A stretch of 37,698 bases of DNA, from positions 1 to 37,698 of the forward strand of contig CALYAX010000014.1 of NCBI GenBank assembly GCA_944393665.1. The letters are read 5' to 3'. Positions 16,101 through 24,566 of this stretch are shown piece after piece. Numbering within the stretch: position 1 is the first letter of the stretch; each line of letters starts with the position of its first letter. The notes under the pieces were generated by a model. It worked only from the letters and a program-made list of their open reading frames with translations, was not told the origin of the DNA and did no database searches. A program made the translations under genes and the position numbers. Origin of the DNA: an uncultured Alphaproteobacteria bacterium (lineage in GTDB: Bacteria; Pseudomonadota; Alphaproteobacteria; RF32; CAG-239).

Positions 16101-16661
16101 CAGGGGGTCTGCCGTACCGACCGGAAAAATATCAATAATATCGCCGCGCACAGCATATTCCCCGGGTTCGATAACCTGTTCGACCCGGGTATAGCCGTTT
16201 ACTGAAGCATAATGAGTAAAATCATTAAAATCCAATCTGTTGCCAACCGAAACTTCACGTGACGAATTAAGAAAAACAGCCCGCGGCGGCAGTTTTTGCA
16301 GGACGGCTCCGATTGAAGTAATTATCACCCGGGGCTTTTTTGAACCGGAATGCAGCGCCAGCTCGGAAAGCGTGTCAATTCGCGCGGCGGTAATGTTGAC
16401 ATTGGGCGATACCCGGTCATAAGGAACCGTATCCCAGGCAGGAAAGCGCAGCACCTGCAGGCCGGGATTGAGATATTCAAGCAAATCGGCGGTACGGGCC
16501 AGGGCGGCACCATCGGAAACGATGTATAAAATATCTTTTGAAAGGCTTTTTGAGGGCAGATTTTGGGCAAAGTTATCCAGCAAAAAGGCCTCATAGCCCT
16601 CCGGAACCGAAGACACGGTGTAACCCGCCAGATTATCAAGATTATACTGCATTAATCTCAT
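13155..16661 (-). CDS. mfd: transcription-repair coupling factor Mfd
   Basis: 1168 residues, full length for the family. It removes RNA polymerase stalled at DNA lesions and recruits UvrA for strand-specific repair. Visible parts in order: the UvrB-homology module (about 20-330), the RNA polymerase interaction domain with GELVVHIEHGIGRFMGLE (about 490-510), the translocase core with Walker A GDVGFGKT (about 640), DEEQHFG (about 743) and TATPIPRTLQLSLTG, QLKGRVGRA as motif VI, and the C-terminal TRCF domain ending in a short conserved helix. Start at 16661 by length; an ATG three codons inside has a slightly better GAG. Divergent from recG, 71 nt apart. Confidence 0.97.
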   Translation of the reverse strand: MRLMQYNLDNLAGYTVSSVPEGYEAFLLDNFAQNLPSKSLSKDILYIVSDGAALARTADLLEYLNPGLQVLRFPAWDTVPYDRVSPNVNITAARIDTLSELALHSGSKKPRVIITSIGAVLQKLPPRAVFLNSSREVSVGNRLDFNDFTHYASVNGYTRVEQVIEPGEYAVRGDIIDIFPVGTADPLRIDLFDDEVERIRTFDAMSQRTTGEIKSYTFKVMSEVLLNDNTIKSFRANYREAFGAAFKDDEIYEAVSEGRKYLGMENWLPFFYDNSLPTLFDYLPAAKLVLGKNIDEAARAKAESIADYYQARLEALSVKSAAEIDVYRPVKPELFFLTNEQFKKIIDKKQAVELTSLSIPDGENVINAGVIPGRNFSNAKNINAGQIYSALKDYLAENKKLARIIACYSEGSRERLFSLMNEYEIPDLGFAENWAEAAGKSQTKTVLAVMPLVHGFKGQGWCLIGEADILGERQNRRHLKKVTAKDFIADVSALNIGELVVHIEHGIGRFMGLENITAGGAPHDCLKIVYANDAKLFVPVENIEVVSRYGIEDDNIQLDVLGGVAWQAKKAKVKEKIRDIAEKLIKIAAERQLKKADCFTPPQGLYDDFCSRFPYNETDDQLNAISDVMADLNAAVPMDRLVCGDVGFGKTEVALRAAFAVAASGAQVALIVPTTLLARQHYQNFKQRLEGFPVRVKMLSRLVTPKEAAQTKQGLADGSVEIVIGTHALLSKDIKFCNLGLLIIDEEQHFGVAHKEKLKSLKSDVHVLTLTATPIPRTLQLSLTGVKQLSIIATPPVDRLAARTFVMPFDPVMVREAILREKFRGGQVFVVCPRVSDIAGVERDLRALVPDIKILVAHGQMPVKQLEGVMNDFADGKADLLLSTTIIESGIDMPSVNTMIVYRSDMFGLAQLYQLKGRVGRAKLRGYCYFTIPPKRILKPIAERRLNILQALDTLGAGFSLASHDMDIRGSGNILGEEQSGHIKEVGIALYQHMLEEEILRLKSASLGDVKSTQIHDWAPQITTGIPIMIPESYVRDLGVRLGLYKRIGEIDGKEGIADMREELVDRFGPLPPEVDNLLKTVEIKLLCRTANIEKIDAGAKGILIAFRNNSFPEPEKLIHFIEMQFGAIKIRPDQKLFIEKNLESYALRVETIKTYVSRLVNLVNIQA

Positions 16662-16732
16662 CTTTGCATTTACTTACGGTTCTAAAATATATACAATAAC
16701 GCCATGATAGCAACATTTATTTTAGGTTTTTA

Positions 16733-18814
16733 ATGCGCCCGGAAATTTTATATCCGCTGTTTGCCGGAATTAGCACCATCAAAGGGATTGGAGAACGCAG
16801 CTCCAAGCTGGTTGCCGGCCTGATCGGAGACAAAATCGTCGATATGCTGTGGCATCTGCCGTCCAATATTATCGACCGCCGCTATTCGCCGAGGCTGACC
16901 GAGGCTGTTCCGGGGCGGATTATAACCGTTAAAGTCCGCGTGGTTGAGCATATTGCGCCTAAAAGCCGCAAACAGCCCTACCGGGTGATTGTGGAAGATG
17001 ACAGCGAGCAACTGACGCTGATTTTTTTCAAAGTCTATGCCGACTCGATTGCCAAAAACCTGCCGGCCGGCGCCGAACGTGTTATTTCCGGCAAGCTGGA
17101 CAGTTTTAACGGCCAGCTGCAGATGAGTCATCCCGACTATATTGTCAAACCGGAAGAAATTGACAAGGTTCTTGGCGTTGAAACAGTTTACCCGCTTACG
17201 GCCGGTATCACCAACAAGATGCTGGGCAAATGGATTAAGCAGGCTCTGGCGCGCCTGCCCGACCTGCCGGAATGGCAAAACACCGAATTTAAACAAAAAC
17301 AAGGCTGGAGCAGTTTCCGGGCGGCCTTACTGGCAGTTCATAACCCGCAGCGGGCTGCCGATTTGGACCCTTCAACCCCGGCGCGCTGCCGCCTGGCTTA
17401 TGACGAGCTGCTGGCTAATCAGACAGCGCTGGCAATCGTGCGGCAAAGGGTAAAAAAACAAGCCGGAAGGGAAATCCGCGGCAACGGGCTGCTGCGCCGC
17501 AAGATTCTGGAACAGCTGCCGTTTAAGCTGACCGAAGCGCAGGAAAAGGTTTTGAGCGAGATTTACGCCGATCAGGGACAAGCTTTCCGAATGCTGCGGC
17601 TGCTGCAAGGCGATGTGGGCAGCGGCAAAACCATCGTGGCGCTCCTGGCGATGCTTAATGCCGCGGAATGCGGTGCTCAGGCGGCAATTATGGCACCGAC
17701 GGAAATCCTCGCCAAACAGCATCTGGAAACTATTCAGCCGCTGTGTGAGAGTATCGGTATCCGGGCCGAACTGCTGACCGGAAGAACTAAGGGAAAGGCC
17801 CGTGCGGCGCTGTTGTCTGATCTGGAAGACGGCAAAATTGATATTTTAATCGGAACGCATGCTTTGTTTCAGGAGGAAGTCAAATTTAAAGATCTGGCGT
17901 TGGCGGTGGTGGACGAACAGCACCGTTTCGGCGTGCACCAGCGCCTGAATCTTTCGTCCAAAGGCAACAAAGCAGATATTTTGGTTATGACGGCGACGCC
18001 GATTCCGCGGACGCTGATTCTGACGGCTTACGGCGATATGGAATATTCCAAAATCGACCAGGTGCCGGAAGGACGCAAGCCGGTAGACACCCGGGTGGTT
18101 CCGGTTGATAAAATCAGCGAGGTTGTCAGCGGATTGCGCCGCAAACTGCAAAGCGGAACCAGGGCTTACTGGGTTTGCCCGCTGGTTGAAGAATCGGAGA
18201 AATCAGACCTGGCGGCGGCCGAAGAGCGCTTTGCCAGCTTACAAAAAATTTTCGGCCGCGATGTCGGGCTGGTTCACGGCAAAATGAAAGAAAAGGAAAA
18301 AGACACCGTCATGGAGCAGTTTAAAAACGGCGAGATTAAACTGCTGGTAGCAACAACCGTTATTGAAGTGGGCGTCAATGTGCCGGAAGCAACAGTGATG
18401 ATTATTGAACATGCCGAAAGATTCGGCCTGGCGCAGCTCCATCAGCTGCGGGGACGGATTAAACGTGGATTTGAAGCCTCAACCTGCATTTTGATGTATG
18501 CCGGGCGCCTGAGCGAAACAGCCCGCGAACGGCTGAACATCATGCGGGAAACCGAAGACGGCTTTCTGATTGCCGAAAAAGATCTGGAACTGCGCGGCAG
18601 CGGCGAGATTTTGGGAACCAGACAAAGCGGTTTCAGTGAATTTAAGCTGGCGGATATGAGTGTTCATAAAGATTTGCTGCGGATTGCCAATCAAGATGCC
18701 AAGATGGTTCTGGAACTTGATCCCAATCTGCAAACCCCGAGGGGACAGGCGCTGCGCACCCTGCTCTATCTGTTTGAGCGCGATGATGCCGTCAAAACCT
18801 ATCTGGCGGGCTGA
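16733..18814 (+). CDS. recG: ATP-dependent DNA helicase RecG
   Basis: 693 residues, full length, ATG after TAGG. RecG regresses stalled forks and unwinds branched DNA. The wedge OB-fold domain is at about 60-170 (ITVKVRVVEHIAPKSRKQPYRV). The helicase core has Walker A QGDVGSGKT (about 292-300), DEQHRFG as motif II (about 393), TATPIPRTLILTAYGDM and HQLRGRIKRG. The last of these reads RGRIKRG where most RecG proteins have RGRVGRG, so the Gly before the second Arg is Lys here. Ends with TGA, proving TGA is a stop in this genome. A bidirectional terminator follows. Confidence 0.97.
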   Translation: MRPEILYPLFAGISTIKGIGERSSKLVAGLIGDKIVDMLWHLPSNIIDRRYSPRLTEAVPGRIITVKVRVVEHIAPKSRKQPYRVIVEDDSEQLTLIFFKVYADSIAKNLPAGAERVISGKLDSFNGQLQMSHPDYIVKPEEIDKVLGVETVYPLTAGITNKMLGKWIKQALARLPDLPEWQNTEFKQKQGWSSFRAALLAVHNPQRAADLDPSTPARCRLAYDELLANQTALAIVRQRVKKQAGREIRGNGLLRRKILEQLPFKLTEAQEKVLSEIYADQGQAFRMLRLLQGDVGSGKTIVALLAMLNAAECGAQAAIMAPTEILAKQHLETIQPLCESIGIRAELLTGRTKGKARAALLSDLEDGKIDILIGTHALFQEEVKFKDLALAVVDEQHRFGVHQRLNLSSKGNKADILVMTATPIPRTLILTAYGDMEYSKIDQVPEGRKPVDTRVVPVDKISEVVSGLRRKLQSGTRAYWVCPLVEESEKSDLAAAEERFASLQKIFGRDVGLVHGKMKEKEKDTVMEQFKNGEIKLLVATTVIEVGVNVPEATVMIIEHAERFGLAQLHQLRGRIKRGFEASTCILMYAGRLSETARERLNIMRETEDGFLIAEKDLELRGSGEILGTRQSGFSEFKLADMSVHKDLLRIANQDAKMVLELDPNLQTPRGQALRTLLYLFERDDAVKTYLAG

Positions 18815-18820
18815 TCAGGC

Positions 18821-18853
18821 AAAAAAAAAGCAGCCGAAGCTGCTTTTGTTTTA
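18821..18853. terminator. bidirectional terminator between recG and a convergent gene
   Basis: Stem AAAAGCAGC/GCTGCTTTT with a CGAA loop (18826-18847), flanked by nine A on the left and a T-rich run on the right, so it can stop transcripts from both sides. It overlaps the stop codon of the minus-strand gene by three bases. Confidence 0.85.
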
Positions 18854-19222
18854 TTCGATTTTTTTCCAGTAGACGACCGGTTCATTCTCGCTGTTGCGAG
18901 TTATTCTTCCCTGGTAGTTCCCTGAGGAAAAAGAAAGTTCTGAAAAATCAAGACAGGGAAAATTCATTGGTCCCCTGTAAAAATAAGCATTACGCTTATT
19001 TTGGTCATTATATCCCTCAAGAATTATATAGGCAACCTGATTTCCGGCTTTTCTACGTAATTCCATGACCCAGGGATGGCCGTTTAGAATCATCCGACTA
19101 CTTATATAAGCATTTGAAAACAAATCATAATGCTTGATTTCATTTGCGAATTTTTCGCTTAATAATTTGGTTACTAATTTACTGTTTTCAATTTCATAAC
19201 CGTTTGTAAAAATTTTACACAT
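18851..19222 (-). CDS. orphan small protein
   Basis: 123 residues of unknown family. It has no signal peptide or membrane helix and reads as a compact alpha/beta protein with aromatic strands (NQVAYIILEGYND, NAYFYRGPMNF, EPVVYWKKIE). Base composition is more AT-rich than in the flanking recG and porin genes, and no ribosome site precedes the ATG at 19222. That fits a recently acquired or lineage-restricted gene. The full open frame ending in a shared terminator supports it being real. Confidence 0.55.
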   Translation of the reverse strand: MCKIFTNGYEIENSKLVTKLLSEKFANEIKHYDLFSNAYISSRMILNGHPWVMELRRKAGNQVAYIILEGYNDQNKRNAYFYRGPMNFPCLDFSELSFSSGNYQGRITRNSENEPVVYWKKIE

Positions 19223-19301
19223 AGCAACTGGGTTTTAAATTATACATTCATAAATAATATCTCTGAATGTAAGAAGACTAGCCAAAGCTTAGACAAAAGT
19301 C

Positions 19302-19339
19302 AAGCAATAATTACCATGTTTGTCCAAAAATTATTGCTT
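19302..19339. promoter_or_regulatory. 11-bp perfect inverted repeat upstream of the porin gene
   Basis: AAGCAATAATT (19302-19312) and AATTATTGCTT (19329-19339), separated by 16 nt, about 70 nt before the porin ATG. It has no T-run, so it does not look like a terminator. It could be a two-site operator or an mRNA leader hairpin. The remainder of 19223-19409 shows only the GAGGGG ribosome site. Confidence 0.45.
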
Positions 19340-19409
19340 ATTTAGCCCTTTAAAATTTAGCCATCACGCATATATGGTCGGGACAACAACTTTTGAGGGG
19401 TAATCAGTC

Positions 19410-20675
19410 ATGAAAAGACAAACCATCATTCTGTCTGCGGCTTTGTTAGGGCTTTCGGGACTTGCCGCGGTTCCGGCTCAGGCACAATATGCCGCTAATT
19501 CCACCACTGAAATGAAAGCGCAGGATGTTCATAAACAAACCAAAAGCGCCAAGCAACGGGTAGCGGCCAATAAAATCCAGCGCAACCATTTATTTACCGA
19601 TTTGGGCAATGACTATACCGCATTTAAAAACCGGCTCAGTAAAGATTATAATTTTGACTATGCCATTGATATTTCCTATATGCCGCAATACGGCGCTCCT
19701 AATGGTAAAAAGACCGCTTTTCAAACGATGGTTTACCCGTCAATTACCTGGACGCCGTTCAGCAATGAATATGGTACCGGTACCTTAAACGTGGCCTATA
19801 ACATGGCACGTTATTCCGGAAACACCGCAGAAAAAATTGGTGACAAGATTGGCGTGGTGACGGGAATTAATGACTATACCTCCCAGTCAAATTCTTTTGA
19901 CGAATTATATTTCAGCTATCAGCTGCCGGGAGAATATGACTGGCTGACTCTGGCTCTCGGTCAGTTTCCGATGTATAATTTTGACGGGACGGCTTATGAT
20001 TCCAACCAGCAGGTTAACTTTATCAACTATGCTCTGTCACAAAACGCATCTTCAAGCTATCCGACAGCTTCTTTGGGCGGTTTTATCCAGATTACGCCGA
20101 CCTCGGAATGGACTCTGGCTATCGGCGCACAAGATGCGACCAATACCGACGGTGACGGTATTGTCTTTACCCATTTGGATGACAAGCATTATGCCACCTT
20201 CGGCTATATTTCCTATAACCCCACGATCAAAGGGCTGGGTGCCGGACAATACTCGGTTACCCTTTACAATATGCCCTACACGTTCAAACAACAGGAAACC
20301 ACCAACGGCTGGTCATTAAACCTGAGTCAGGATTTGGGCGATAAATGGAGTATTTTTGCCCGCGTGAACGGCGTGTCGGGCAGCCAGGAAACAATTGACC
20401 AGTCATGGGTGCTGGGCGCGGTCATCAATAATCCGCTGGACCGCAATCCCCTGGATCAGATCGGCTTTGCAGGGGCTTATAACAAAATCAATAAAGATGC
20501 CGTGGGAAGCCCGCTGGCACATGATGCCGAAAAAGTTCTTGAAGCCTATTGGGCATGGGGAATTTCAAAATGGATGACCATTACGCCGGACATTCAGTTT
20601 TACTTTGACCCGGCCGAAAACTTTAAATCTGATCACGCCACGGTGGTCAGTTTGCGCGGCACGGTCTTTTTCTAA
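19410..20675 (+). CDS. OprB-like carbohydrate-selective porin
   Basis: 421 residues, ATG after GAGGGG. A signal peptide ends in PAQAQYA (cleavage near 26). The mature protein begins with a charged helical segment (about 30-60) and continues as amphipathic beta strands rich in Tyr, Trp and Phe. It ends in VVSLRGTVFF, the C-terminal Phe signature for outer-membrane barrel insertion. Strand pairs such as FDELYFSYQLPGEYDWLTLALGQF match OprB-type proteins. It should form a passive outer-membrane channel, probably for sugars. It is a single gene with a strong terminator behind it and a palindromic site in front. Confidence 0.8.
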   Translation: MKRQTIILSAALLGLSGLAAVPAQAQYAANSTTEMKAQDVHKQTKSAKQRVAANKIQRNHLFTDLGNDYTAFKNRLSKDYNFDYAIDISYMPQYGAPNGKKTAFQTMVYPSITWTPFSNEYGTGTLNVAYNMARYSGNTAEKIGDKIGVVTGINDYTSQSNSFDELYFSYQLPGEYDWLTLALGQFPMYNFDGTAYDSNQQVNFINYALSQNASSSYPTASLGGFIQITPTSEWTLAIGAQDATNTDGDGIVFTHLDDKHYATFGYISYNPTIKGLGAGQYSVTLYNMPYTFKQQETTNGWSLNLSQDLGDKWSIFARVNGVSGSQETIDQSWVLGAVINNPLDRNPLDQIGFAGAYNKINKDAVGSPLAHDAEKVLEAYWAWGISKWMTITPDIQFYFDPAENFKSDHATVVSLRGTVFF

Positions 20676-20692
20676 ATTATTCTCCGCAAAAG

Positions 20693-20717
20693 AGCCGGCC
20701 TCAATGCCGGCTTTTTT
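20693..20717 (+). terminator. Rho-independent terminator after the porin gene
   Basis: Stem AGCCGGC/GCCGGCT with a CTCAAT-containing loop, followed by six T residues, 17 nt after the porin stop codon. Confidence 0.92.
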
Positions 20718-20820
20718 CGGTGTATAAACTATGTATAAACAAGTATTTTAACTTTACTTTTTGCTTAATCTGCTCCTAAATAAGAACAGCTTTTTAACCC
20801 TTGATTTTTAATGGTTCATA

Positions 20821-21348
20821 ATGAATAAATTCAAACAATTTTTTATCGCTTTAGGAATAGTTCTCATGACGTCTGGCTGCCAAAATCAAATCAAGCCGGT
20901 GATTGTTCCCGCGGTTGAAGCCCCGCGGCCGTCCCACCCGGGACTGGAAATTATCGGCGGGGTAGAACAGGTTTATATTTTGCCTATCAAGGCCCCGTTT
21001 GAAGCACGGATTGACACCGGCGCCGAAACCTCTTCCCTTGATGTGTCAAAAATCAAGCAATTTGAACGCGACGGCGAAAAATGGGTGGCCTTTAACCTTG
21101 ATCATGACGGACAAGGCGAGAAACACCGTTTTGAAAAAAAGATTGTCCGCAAGACCACAATCCGGCGCATTGAAAAGAATGAAAAACGGATTGTGGTTAA
21201 CATGGATGTCAAAATCGGCGACGAACTGATTAATGCCGATTTTACACTGGCCGACCGTGAAAAATTTACTTATCAGGTTTTAATCGGGCGCAATATTCTT
21301 AACGGCCGTTTTCTGATTGATCCCTCCCTCGAAAATACTTTGCACTAA
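20821..21348 (+). CDS. retropepsin-like aspartic protease lipoprotein (PF05618 type)
   Basis: 175 residues. A lipoprotein signal ends at MTSGC (Cys20). The active-site segment RIDTGAETSSL (63-73) carries the DTG of retroviral-type aspartic proteases, and VLIGRNIL near 145-152 is the second landmark of this group, annotated in databases as 'ATP-dependent zinc protease'. The lipidated protein would act in the periplasm. It is first of a three-gene operon with a UUP1-type membrane protein and a RimK-like ligase, a combination found repeatedly in proteobacteria. The ATG lacks an obvious ribosome site. Confidence 0.88.
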   Translation: MNKFKQFFIALGIVLMTSGCQNQIKPVIVPAVEAPRPSHPGLEIIGGVEQVYILPIKAPFEARIDTGAETSSLDVSKIKQFERDGEKWVAFNLDHDGQGEKHRFEKKIVRKTTIRRIEKNEKRIVVNMDVKIGDELINADFTLADREKFTYQVLIGRNILNGRFLIDPSLENTLH

Positions 21349-21359
21349 AGAGAAGCTAA

Positions 21360-22886
21360 ATGCTGAAAAAATTTACCTCGGTCCGTTTTATACTTTCTAT
21401 CCTGCTGGTCTTGTCAATCGCCTTTGCGGCGTACAGCATCTATTACAAAGTCGAATACTGGGGCTTTAATTTTGCCCCCAAACAAAACTCCGATGTCTGG
21501 ACCATTGAGGCTCATATTTCTTTTGAGCCTAACGGGGAGCCGATTAAAGTAAGCCTGACGACACCGCAGAATTCATCAGCTTATAAGGTGCTGGAAGAAA
21601 ATGTGGTCGCGAGCGGTTACAAAATCAAGAAAAACGGCACGCGTATGGTTTTGACAGCGCCGGCACAGGAAAACCCGCAGGACATTTACTACCGGGTTAT
21701 GCTGTTTGACAATATTGACACCCGGGGAAAAACCAAAGCGCCGCGTCCCCCAAAACCGCAAGCGCCGGTGATGGAAGAACAGCGTCTGGCCGCGGCTAAA
21801 CAGATTCTGGCAATTGCCGCCAAATTGCCGGGCGACAGTGTTAGTCAGGTTATCCGCCTGTTGAATCAGGTGCCTCCGGAAGCTACCGTGCAATCTTATC
21901 TGCCATTGAAAAAAACACAGGCTGAAATGGCTTCCCAGCTGCGCGATTTGCTGGCGATTAAAGAAATTCCCACCCGGGTGGTGAGAGGTTTCCGGCTGGA
22001 AGAAAATAAAAAATCATTTAATCCGGACCTGATGCTGGAAGCCTATATCGATAATCAATGGAAAATTTATGATATTAAAACCGGCGACAAGGGGTTACCG
22101 GAGAATTTTGTGGTCTTCCAGCGCGGAGGAACGTCTCTGATTGATGTGGAAGGCGGCGATAACTCAAGCATTAAATTTTCAGTTATCAAGTCGGTTACCT
22201 CGTCTATTTCCCTTGCCGGGCGGCGGGCTAAACTGGCGGGGCAAAAATCGCGTTTTGATTATTCGATTTACAGCCTTCCGCTGGCGGAACAAAACACCCT
22301 TAAATGGCTGGCGATTTTTCCGCTGGCAATTTTGGTCATTGTGCTGATGCGCAACGTGGTCGGGCTGCAGACAATGGGTACTTTTACCCCGATGTTGTTG
22401 TCAATGGCTTTGGTTAAGACCGGATTTTGGCCGGGAATTATCTGTTTCGGGGTGATCATCGGTATCGGCCTGGTCATGCGTTTTGTGCTTTCCAAGCTTA
22501 ATCTGCTGCTGGTACCGCGGATTTCTTCGGTGGTTATTTTTGTTATCATCATTATGCAGATGCTGACAGTCGCCGGATATAAAATGCATTTTGACATTGG
22601 CCAGTCGGCAGTCTTTTTCCCCATTATTATCATGGCCTGGATTATTGAGCGGGCTTCCATTACCTGGGAGGAAGACGGCGCCGTTAATGCCGGAAAAGAA
22701 GTTTTTTACAGCATTGTGGTGGCGATTGTGGTCTATGTGATTATCCGTGACGAATATATCCGTCATATCATGTATGCCTTTAACGAACTTAATCTGGTGA
22801 TTTTAGTTATTGTCATGCTGCTGGGCACCTATACCGGCTACCGCCTGACGGAACTGAAGCGTTTCCGCCCGCTGGTGAAAGGATAA
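21360..22886 (+). CDS. inactive transglutaminase fused to 7 TM helices (UUP1 family)
   Basis: 508 residues, ATG after AAGAGAAG, 11 nt behind the protease gene. An N-terminal membrane helix (about 8-28) leads to an exported region with a transglutaminase-like fold (about 130-290: LAIKEIPTRVVRGFRLEE and YIDNQWKIYDIKTGD). The Cys of the active-site triad is not seen at the expected helix, in line with the family name. Seven hydrophobic helices fill about 310-495. The protein probably binds a periplasmic peptide substrate and links the lipoprotein protease outside to the ligase inside. That coupling is inference from conserved gene order. Confidence 0.87.
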   Translation: MLKKFTSVRFILSILLVLSIAFAAYSIYYKVEYWGFNFAPKQNSDVWTIEAHISFEPNGEPIKVSLTTPQNSSAYKVLEENVVASGYKIKKNGTRMVLTAPAQENPQDIYYRVMLFDNIDTRGKTKAPRPPKPQAPVMEEQRLAAAKQILAIAAKLPGDSVSQVIRLLNQVPPEATVQSYLPLKKTQAEMASQLRDLLAIKEIPTRVVRGFRLEENKKSFNPDLMLEAYIDNQWKIYDIKTGDKGLPENFVVFQRGGTSLIDVEGGDNSSIKFSVIKSVTSSISLAGRRAKLAGQKSRFDYSIYSLPLAEQNTLKWLAIFPLAILVIVLMRNVVGLQTMGTFTPMLLSMALVKTGFWPGIICFGVIIGIGLVMRFVLSKLNLLLVPRISSVVIFVIIIMQMLTVAGYKMHFDIGQSAVFFPIIIMAWIIERASITWEEDGAVNAGKEVFYSIVVAIVVYVIIRDEYIRHIMYAFNELNLVILVIVMLLGTYTGYRLTELKRFRPLVKG

Positions 22887-22890
22887 GCCG

Positions 22891-23847
22891 ATGTGGAACT
22901 GGCTGCCCAGGCTGGCCAAGCCCAGCGATCTCCGAAAAGCAGGTGTTATGGGAATGAACCGCCGGAATTATGACATTATTGCCCCCAATAATGACCGCCG
23001 CCTGTATCCGCTGGTTGACGACAAGGTTAAAACCAAAACACTGGCCAATAAAATCGGGATCTCGACGCCAGGACTGATCGGAACAATTGAGCACCAGTAT
23101 GAGGTTAAAAACATCCTGGAAATTGTCCGAGAGCGCAAAGACTTTGTGATTAAGCCTGCGCAGGGCAGCGGCGGCAAAGGTGTTCTGGTTATTCTTGATC
23201 ACAACGGCGACACTTTTACGACAGCTTCCGGACGTAGCGTCAGTTATGCTGAAATCTACCAGCATATTTCCAATATTTTAAGCGGCTTATATTCTTTAGG
23301 CGGCCGTTATGATGTGGCGGTTATTGAAGAGCTGGTCCACTTTTCAGATATTTTCAAAGATTACAGCTATCAGGGCGTGCCCGATGTGCGGATTATTGTT
23401 TATAAAGGTTATCCGGCAATGGCTATGACCCGTCTGCCGACCAAAGCTTCGGAAGGCAGAGCCAATCTTCATCAGGGCGCTGTAGGGGTCGGATTGGACA
23501 TTCAAACCGGAGAAGCGCTGCACGGCGTGCAATGGAATGAACCGGTGACCCGCCAGCCTGATACCGGAGCCGATTTGATGGGAATTAAAGTTCCCTATTG
23601 GCGCGAACACCTGATTATCGGAGCCAAAGCCTATGAAATGACCGGTCTCGGCTATCTGGGGGCGGACATTGTCCTTGATGCTTACCGCGGGCCGATGATG
23701 CTGGAACTTAATGCCCGTCCGGGTTTGGCAATTCAGATTGCCAACGGTAAGGGGCTGCGGGCAAAAATCCGGGAAATTGACAAGTTTTATCCGCAGGGCC
23801 TGACTCCGGAACAAAGGGTAGACTACGTTCTCAGTCTTAAATATTGA
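22891..23847 (+). CDS. alpha-L-glutamate ligase-like ATP-grasp protein (RimK-related)
   Basis: 318 residues, four bases behind the UUP1 stop with AAAGGA as ribosome site. ATP-grasp landmarks: KPAQGSGGKGVLVI (88-101), the flexible glycine loop over ATP; VIEELVHFS with the adenine-contact acids; DVRIIVYKG with conserved Asp and Arg; and MLELNARPGLAIQI (270-283) with the metal-binding Glu and Asn. Such enzymes ligate an amino acid, often glutamate, to a carboxyl acceptor with ATP. The acceptor in this three-gene system cannot be read from the sequence. Third and last gene of the operon. Confidence 0.9.
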   Translation: MWNWLPRLAKPSDLRKAGVMGMNRRNYDIIAPNNDRRLYPLVDDKVKTKTLANKIGISTPGLIGTIEHQYEVKNILEIVRERKDFVIKPAQGSGGKGVLVILDHNGDTFTTASGRSVSYAEIYQHISNILSGLYSLGGRYDVAVIEELVHFSDIFKDYSYQGVPDVRIIVYKGYPAMAMTRLPTKASEGRANLHQGAVGVGLDIQTGEALHGVQWNEPVTRQPDTGADLMGIKVPYWREHLIIGAKAYEMTGLGYLGADIVLDAYRGPMMLELNARPGLAIQIANGKGLRAKIREIDKFYPQGLTPEQRVDYVLSLKY

Positions 23848-23898
23848 TTCATCTCAAATCAGGGCTATATATCTCTTAAAATATTTCAGGAGAAAACC

Positions 23899-24492
23899 AT
23901 GCCCAAACAAATTTTACAGATTAACACTTCCATCCGCAGCGCTGATGAATCTTATTCGAGCCGCAATGCCGCTTTTGCGGTCGGAAAAATCAAAGAAAAA
24001 TTTCCCGGCAGCACGACAACGCTCTGGGACCTGACTGCGGCCCCGGTGCCTTATCTGAATGCAGAATGGGACACCGCCGCACACACGCCGGAAGATCTCC
24101 GCAATGACAAGCAAAAACAGCTTCTGGAACAGGTTAATATGCGTCCGCTGCTTGAAAACGACATTTATGTCATTGGCCTGGCCGGGTATGATTATGATAT
24201 GCCGGCCGTCTTTAAAAGTTTTCTGGAGCATATGGTACAGTTTGACGTGACGATTAATCCCGACTGGTCGCCCAGGCTTTTAAATAAGGAAGTGATTATT
24301 ATCACCGCCTGGGGCGGAAGCAATGACAGCCTTGAACCGGAAATCGGCTATGAATATGTCCTGAAAAAAGCTTTTGGCGCTTTGGGGATTCATAATGTGA
24401 AAATTTTTAATATCTACCGCACTGATGATATCACGTCAACCGAAGACAACGTGCAGGAACAAATTGCCAAATATGTTGCGGAAATGAATTAA
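23899..24492 (+). CDS. azoR: FMN-dependent NADH-azoreductase
   Basis: 197 residues, ATG after AGGAG. Flavodoxin-like fold with the AzoR pattern: an N-terminal QINTSIRSADESYSSRNA phosphate loop for FMN, a PVPYLNAEWDTAA segment, YDYDMPAVFKSFLEHMVQFDVT around the active site, and ITAWGGSND as the second flavin loop. It reduces azo bonds and quinones with NADH. The length is normal. Monocistronic, with no visible terminator before the Nudix gene. Confidence 0.9.
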   Translation: MPKQILQINTSIRSADESYSSRNAAFAVGKIKEKFPGSTTTLWDLTAAPVPYLNAEWDTAAHTPEDLRNDKQKQLLEQVNMRPLLENDIYVIGLAGYDYDMPAVFKSFLEHMVQFDVTINPDWSPRLLNKEVIIITAWGGSNDSLEPEIGYEYVLKKAFGALGIHNVKIFNIYRTDDITSTEDNVQEQIAKYVAEMN

Positions 24493-24566
24493 CAGGCGCT
24501 AATCCAAAGTTTAAATCGCCGGAATTTTAGTTTATTCTGTTTTAATACTTTAGGAAAGGGTAAACA

